Assembly: GCA_017506865.1 (NCBI GenBank)
Contig: JAFCMP010000138.1
Coordinates: forward strand, 118,197 to 182,196
DNA from: Tribonema minus
Lineage: Eukaryota; Sar; Xanthophyceae; Tribonematales; Tribonemataceae
Reading direction: 5' to 3'
DNA: 64,000 bases
Under the pieces are notes generated by a model that was given only the letters and a program-made list of their open reading frames with translations, made no database searches and was not told the origin of the DNA. The position numbers and the translations under genes are program-made. The first letter of the stretch is position 1; every line of letters begins with the position of its first letter. Positions 60,489 to 64,000 of the stretch are shown piece by piece.

Positions 60489-62574
60489 AACGCTTCAAGC
60501 AGCGGCAATGCACCGGCATCCGTGTCGGCGGCGGCTTGGGCGCTGGCCATGTCCAGCGCACCAGCGGCAGCTCTGAAGTGGTCAGCGTGACCGAGTCGCA
60601 GGAGCTGAAAACCCTGGTCTGTCGCGCCGCCCGTGCCAATCGAGCCGCCTCCAGAACGTCCTGCAGAGTCCCACACCTGCCGCTGGTGACGAAGTTCACC
60701 ATGCCATCTGCCAACAGGGCCTTGACGTCCCACACGTCGCGGGTCCTCGGCTTGAGCCTCGTTGTGGCGGTCCATCCGAGGCCGTGCAGCAGGGCGTGCA
60801 CGAAGCAGTTGCCGTTGGGCTTGTTACTGTGACGCTGTGCGAACGGCGTGCTGCTGCGCCATATTGGCCAGTCTGAATCGCCATCACGAAGGAGCTGCGG
60901 CGTTGCGTCGACAGTGCCGCCGCTGGCATCATGTCTCCCTTCCCTCAGCGCGTGCACCCCCGCCAACCACTCCGGGATCAGCGCCATCATGTCTGCATAC
61001 TCCGTCGGCAAGGGCGGGAAACTGCTGACAATCATTGCAGCTGCCAAGGTGGCAGCTTCATGCTGTGCTTCAATAATCTCTCGCGGAATCGACCGTGGCG
61101 CCGCCAGGTGCAAGTCCCGGGGTTGCCGGTCGCCTTGATCGAGAGAGTGACTGTCGCTGCTGCTGTCGGACAACGAAATCGTGTCGACCACCATGTCACG
61201 CGCAGTGTTGCCATCCAAGGCCTGATCACTATCGCTGCCATAGCTCCGCCCCACAACCCTGCCAGTGCGGTGCCCGCTAAGCGCGCCCCCCCCGAGGGGA
61301 AGGGGGGCTGCAGTCTCTGAGTCAGCCGTGTCGACCACCATGTCACTGGCAGAATCTGATGCGGTCTCATTCACAGCCCCGTCATCCAAGGCGATATCAC
61401 TGTCGCTGCCATAGCTCAGCCCCACAACCCTGCGGAGGCCGCTGAGCGCGCCCCCCCCGAGGGGAGGGGGTCCTGAAGTCTCTGAGTCACCTGCACCGCG
61501 GCGGCCTCTGCGCGATGAACCCAGCGCCAGCTCATCAAGCATGTCGTCCATGGACATTGCAGGAGCTTGAGCCCCATGGTGAGCTACTGGCCTGATGCCG
61601 CTGTTCCCTGCGAGTCCTGCGGCAGAATCTGATGCCGTTTCCAAGTCGGTGCGCGTGTACCCGGATTGTTCCTGCCCCTGCACGTTTGCTCTGTCGTCCG
61701 TCACCACGACGGCCTCTGCTAGTTGTCGTGGAACATCATTTTCGGGCAAATCGTCCAATCGATGCAGCGCTAGGTTTGCACGGTCCACAAGAGTCATTTC
61801 TTCATTGTCAACCAGCCACTGTATCAGACGACGTACCATATCCCTGCGGACCAGCAGGTACTTCGCCAGCTTCGCCGGTGTCGGCGCTGTGCGCCCCGTA
61901 AAGACGATTGTTGCCATTTGCCGCAGCTCGTCAAGCGTTGCAGGCAGCTTGCTGACAATGCTGGGCAGGTCCTGCATGGTAAATGTCACGGTGCCGCGCA
62001 TGCTGCGCTGTGCGGAGCCAGGAATGTTGTTAATCTCCTTCTCGCGCATGGCGATGACGTACACAGACACCTTCACCGGCAGCACAAGCATGACCTCCGC
62101 CCATGTCGCCTCACCCCACAAGGGCTCAACAGCACCAAAGTACAGCCCGTTCGCCACAGCGGCCTCCGGTATGATCGGGCTGTACTCGATGACATGGTCA
62201 TCGTCGGAGCTATCGTCGCTAGCGTCCGACTCTATATCTGAGTCACTGCTATCAGGCGTGCTAGTGGTGGGTTTCGAACTAGCAGGCGTCGACCTTCTCT
62301 TACGAGTGAGGTCTCTGTGACACTTGTCGCATATCGTGAGTGCGGTATCATCAGTGTCTGTTGCAGCTGCGAACACACAAGCTCTATTCAGCACCAGACC
62401 TGTCAGCACACCACTGCGGTCTCCTTCATACACCATGCCGACAGCCTCTGCAGGCACAACACCGTCGACGCCGCGCAACACTTCAAGGCATTTTGAGGAA
62501 ATGCAGCGCTCACCGTTATCTGCATCGGCTCCGCCGACAGTATAGTCGTGAAGAGACTTGACTGGCCTTCGCAA
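60397..62574 (-). CDS. Helitron N-terminal part: DUF6570-like plus OTU-like cysteine protease start
   Basis: 725-residue frame from ATG at 62574. A CDKCHRDL cysteine pair is followed by a DUF6570-type region (NGLYFGAVEPLWGEATW, RGTVTFTMQDL, LLVRRDMVRRLIQWL, DLPENDVP), common at the N terminus of Helitron proteins. A Ser/Asp-rich segment follows, with the paired repeat PLGGGALSGLRR / PLGGGALSGHRT. An OTU-type active-site region starts with NGNCFVHALLHGLGW at about residue 585. After about residue 650 this frame loses sense, and the continuing OTU sequence is in the frame ending at 60284 (SWGEFQPVQSWAVVARVFRVSVTVW), then in the Rep-helicase frame. Two frame changes therefore separate this part from the rest, unless an intron is present. 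Confidence 0.8.
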   Translation of the reverse strand: MRRPVKSLHDYTVGGADADNGERCISSKCLEVLRGVDGVVPAEAVGMVYEGDRSGVLTGLVLNRACVFAAATDTDDTALTICDKCHRDLTRKRRSTPASSKPTTSTPDSSDSDIESDASDDSSDDDHVIEYSPIIPEAAVANGLYFGAVEPLWGEATWAEVMLVLPVKVSVYVIAMREKEINNIPGSAQRSMRGTVTFTMQDLPSIVSKLPATLDELRQMATIVFTGRTAPTPAKLAKYLLVRRDMVRRLIQWLVDNEEMTLVDRANLALHRLDDLPENDVPRQLAEAVVVTDDRANVQGQEQSGYTRTDLETASDSAAGLAGNSGIRPVAHHGAQAPAMSMDDMLDELALGSSRRGRRGAGDSETSGPPPLGGGALSGLRRVVGLSYGSDSDIALDDGAVNETASDSASDMVVDTADSETAAPLPLGGGALSGHRTGRVVGRSYGSDSDQALDGNTARDMVVDTISLSDSSSDSHSLDQGDRQPRDLHLAAPRSIPREIIEAQHEAATLAAAMIVSSFPPLPTEYADMMALIPEWLAGVHALREGRHDASGGTVDATPQLLRDGDSDWPIWRSSTPFAQRHSNKPNGNCFVHALLHGLGWTATTRLKPRTRDVWDVKALLADGMVNFVTSGRCGTLQDVLEAARLARAARQTRVFSSCDSVTLTTSELPLVRWTWPAPKPPPTRMPVHCRCLKRCGAMCVGCPVGGSFSPCRAGLWWRECSVFR

Positions 62575-62757
62575 GATGCATACGCCGCACTCGCCACTGC
62601 AGCATAAAGTTTAACACGCAGCACGAATTGGAAGTCATTGGCGGTGTGGTCAACAACATCCTCCATGAGCAGCTGTAAACGTTACAGTACACGGGTAAAC
62701 TTCTTCCAGGAACTGGTGCGACATGCAGCAAGTTGCCAGTACGTATACCATAGATTC
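62575..62757. other. 5' flank of the Helitron coding region
   Basis: Upstream of the minus-strand start at 62574. It should contain the element promoter, but no motif is recognised. Confidence 0.4.
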
Positions 62758-64000
62758 AATTCGAGGTTCTCCCGTAAATGATGAAGGTTGCGCAAGGGAG
62801 CAAATACGTCATCGCATCACTAATCTTAGTAAGAGATCAGTGCCATCATAGCATATTCCTTGTTCAAGTATAGTAGCACAAGCAATAAGGTCACTTGTTA
62901 CAAGGGCACAGAAACGTCACCAATTGTATGGCAGCAGCAGCTTGACGTATACGTATGTAGCACACTTAGCCGACTCTTCTAAGAAAAAATGCCATAGATT
63001 CCCTATAAACGAGGAAAATTGCAAGTGAGCAAATGCATCGTCAACGGTTAAGTCCAAATGAAGGTTGCAGGTGAGCACATACGTCGTCACATCACTCATC
63101 TTACCGATTGTATGGCGGCAGCAGTAGCCTGACGTATACGTATGTAGCATTTAGCTGACTCTTCTTAAAAACGTGCCATAGGAAAATTGCAAGTGAGCAA
63201 ATGCAGCGTCAGCGGTTAAGTCCAAATGAAAGTCGCAGTCAGCACATACATCATCACATCACTCATCTTGTTAAAAGAGCAGTGCCAACATAGCGTATAC
63301 TTCTGGAAGTATGTACATTAGTTCTAGCATTAAATTCACTTGGTACAAGTATGCACGGAAACGTCACCGATTAGATAGATTCCCTGTAAATGGGGAAAAT
63401 TGCAAGTGACCAAATTAATTGTCAACGGTCAACTCCAGACATACACAGGCACATCACTCATTGTATAATAACAGTACCATCACAGCGTATATGTAGTACA
63501 AGCAGGGGATTCCCTTATTAGAAGTTTTTTTCCCTTGTTAGAAGACAGCAGTAGCCTGGCATTCAGTCGACTCTCCTAAAAAAAAAACGCCATAGATTCC
63601 CCTGTAAATAATGGATATTGCAAGTGAGCAAATGCATCATCAACGGTTAAGTCCAAGTACGCGAGCACATCACTCATTGTAGTGTAAAAAACAGTGCCAT
63701 CATCAACAGTAAATCACTTATGATCAACGTTACTACTACTACAAGAAGAATACGCGACAATAAGGTAGCATGCATAAACTTTTGAACCTATTCCTTGAGC
63801 GCAACAAGCATTAAATTCGCTTGTTACAACCATGCACGGAAACGCCACCGATTGTATGGCAGCTGAAGCCCTGACTGACGTATGTAGCCTAGTAGTAGTA
63901 GCGTTCAGCCATCTCCTTAATTTAAAAAAAAAAACTGCCATAGATTCCCCTGTAAATGAGGAAAATTGCAAGTGAGCAAATGACTTGTCATTAGAAGACA
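62758..64000. repeat. Decayed modular tandem repeat array
   Basis: At least six units share CCATAGATTCCCNTGTAAAT, then GAGGAAAATTGCAAGTGAGC and AAATGCATCGTCAACGGTTA (near 62770, 62985, 63175, 63380, 63590 and 63940). Between them alternate other modules (ACATCACTCATCTT, CAGTGCCATCATAGCGTATA, CGTCACCGATTGTATGGCAGC, TGACGTATACGTATGTAGC). The array runs off the right edge of the window. It is AT-richer than the rest and may be Helitron 5' flank, subtelomeric-type or another satellite. Confidence 0.8.

Larger units (their letters stand above)
53703..62574 (-). mobile_element. Autonomous Helitron-family element (termini not placed)
   Basis: The coding part spans two long minus-strand frames that together encode DUF6570-like, OTU-protease-like, HUH-Rep (Helitron_like_N) and PIF1-type helicase regions, in that order. 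This is the signature of rolling-circle Helitrons, with OTU as in some Helentron/Helitron2-type elements. The extent given is only the coding span, since terminal motifs could not be recognised. The element is damaged within the OTU region. Confidence 0.88.

Overview
This window looks like nuclear DNA of an intron-rich, GC-rich eukaryotic microbe. A secondary-plastid alga of the stramenopile lineage is my best guess, with low certainty. Reasons: spliceosomal introns with GT-AG (one GC-AG) borders, internal TTAGGG-type telomere repeats (not the TTTAGGG or TTTTAGGG of most green algae), a LUX/RVE-like MYB factor, and a methyltransferase with what looks like a bipartite plastid plus Tat thylakoid leader. 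I see no bacterial operons, tRNA, rRNA or CRISPR.

Layout. 490-7190 (+): splicing factor Crooked-neck/Clf1 (8 exons). 8869-11815 (-): arsenate-reductase-like gene (5' exons not found). About 13270-15840 (+): rearranged, dead copy of a non-LTR retroelement. 16939-18753 (+): MYB SHAQKYF-type protein. 19332-33366 (+): CobW/ZNG1-type metallochaperone GTPase, whose eighth intron holds a fuller antisense copy of the same retroelement (25645-31160). 35001-43617 (-): nine-exon bromodomain protein, assembled here by matching exon phases. 43618-46672: no gene recognised, but a foldback and a repeat pair. 46673-47330 (-): NDUFA8-type complex I subunit with four CX9C motifs. 48011-49922 (-): SAM methyltransferase. 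50968-52915 (-): unrecognised Cys-rich nuclear-looking protein. 53703-62574 (-): autonomous Helitron (DUF6570-OTU-HUH Rep-PIF1 helicase) broken by frameshifts in the OTU part. 62575-64000: degenerate tandem repeats.

The main unusual signal is in the introns. In four of the host genes, and at one site in a fifth, introns hold serial, decaying copies of the neighbouring exon edge together with its splice site. Copies of an exon end plus donor lie downstream of the true donor; copies of an acceptor plus exon start lie upstream of the true acceptor. Units are usually 100-190 bp with 2-5 copies. Some copies make in-frame mini-exons, and at least three break off directly into TTAGGG/CCCTAA telomere repeats. 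This suggests a recurrent local duplication process at intron/exon borders, perhaps linked to break repair with telomere-repeat addition. I know of no named system that matches it.

Other recurring features: C-homopolymer or CTG/CCG tracts directly before 3' splice sites, a dispersed intronic element of about 90 bp in four copies, and a frequent TTGAAGTT/AACTTCAA motif. The host genes are housekeeping genes and share no pathway.
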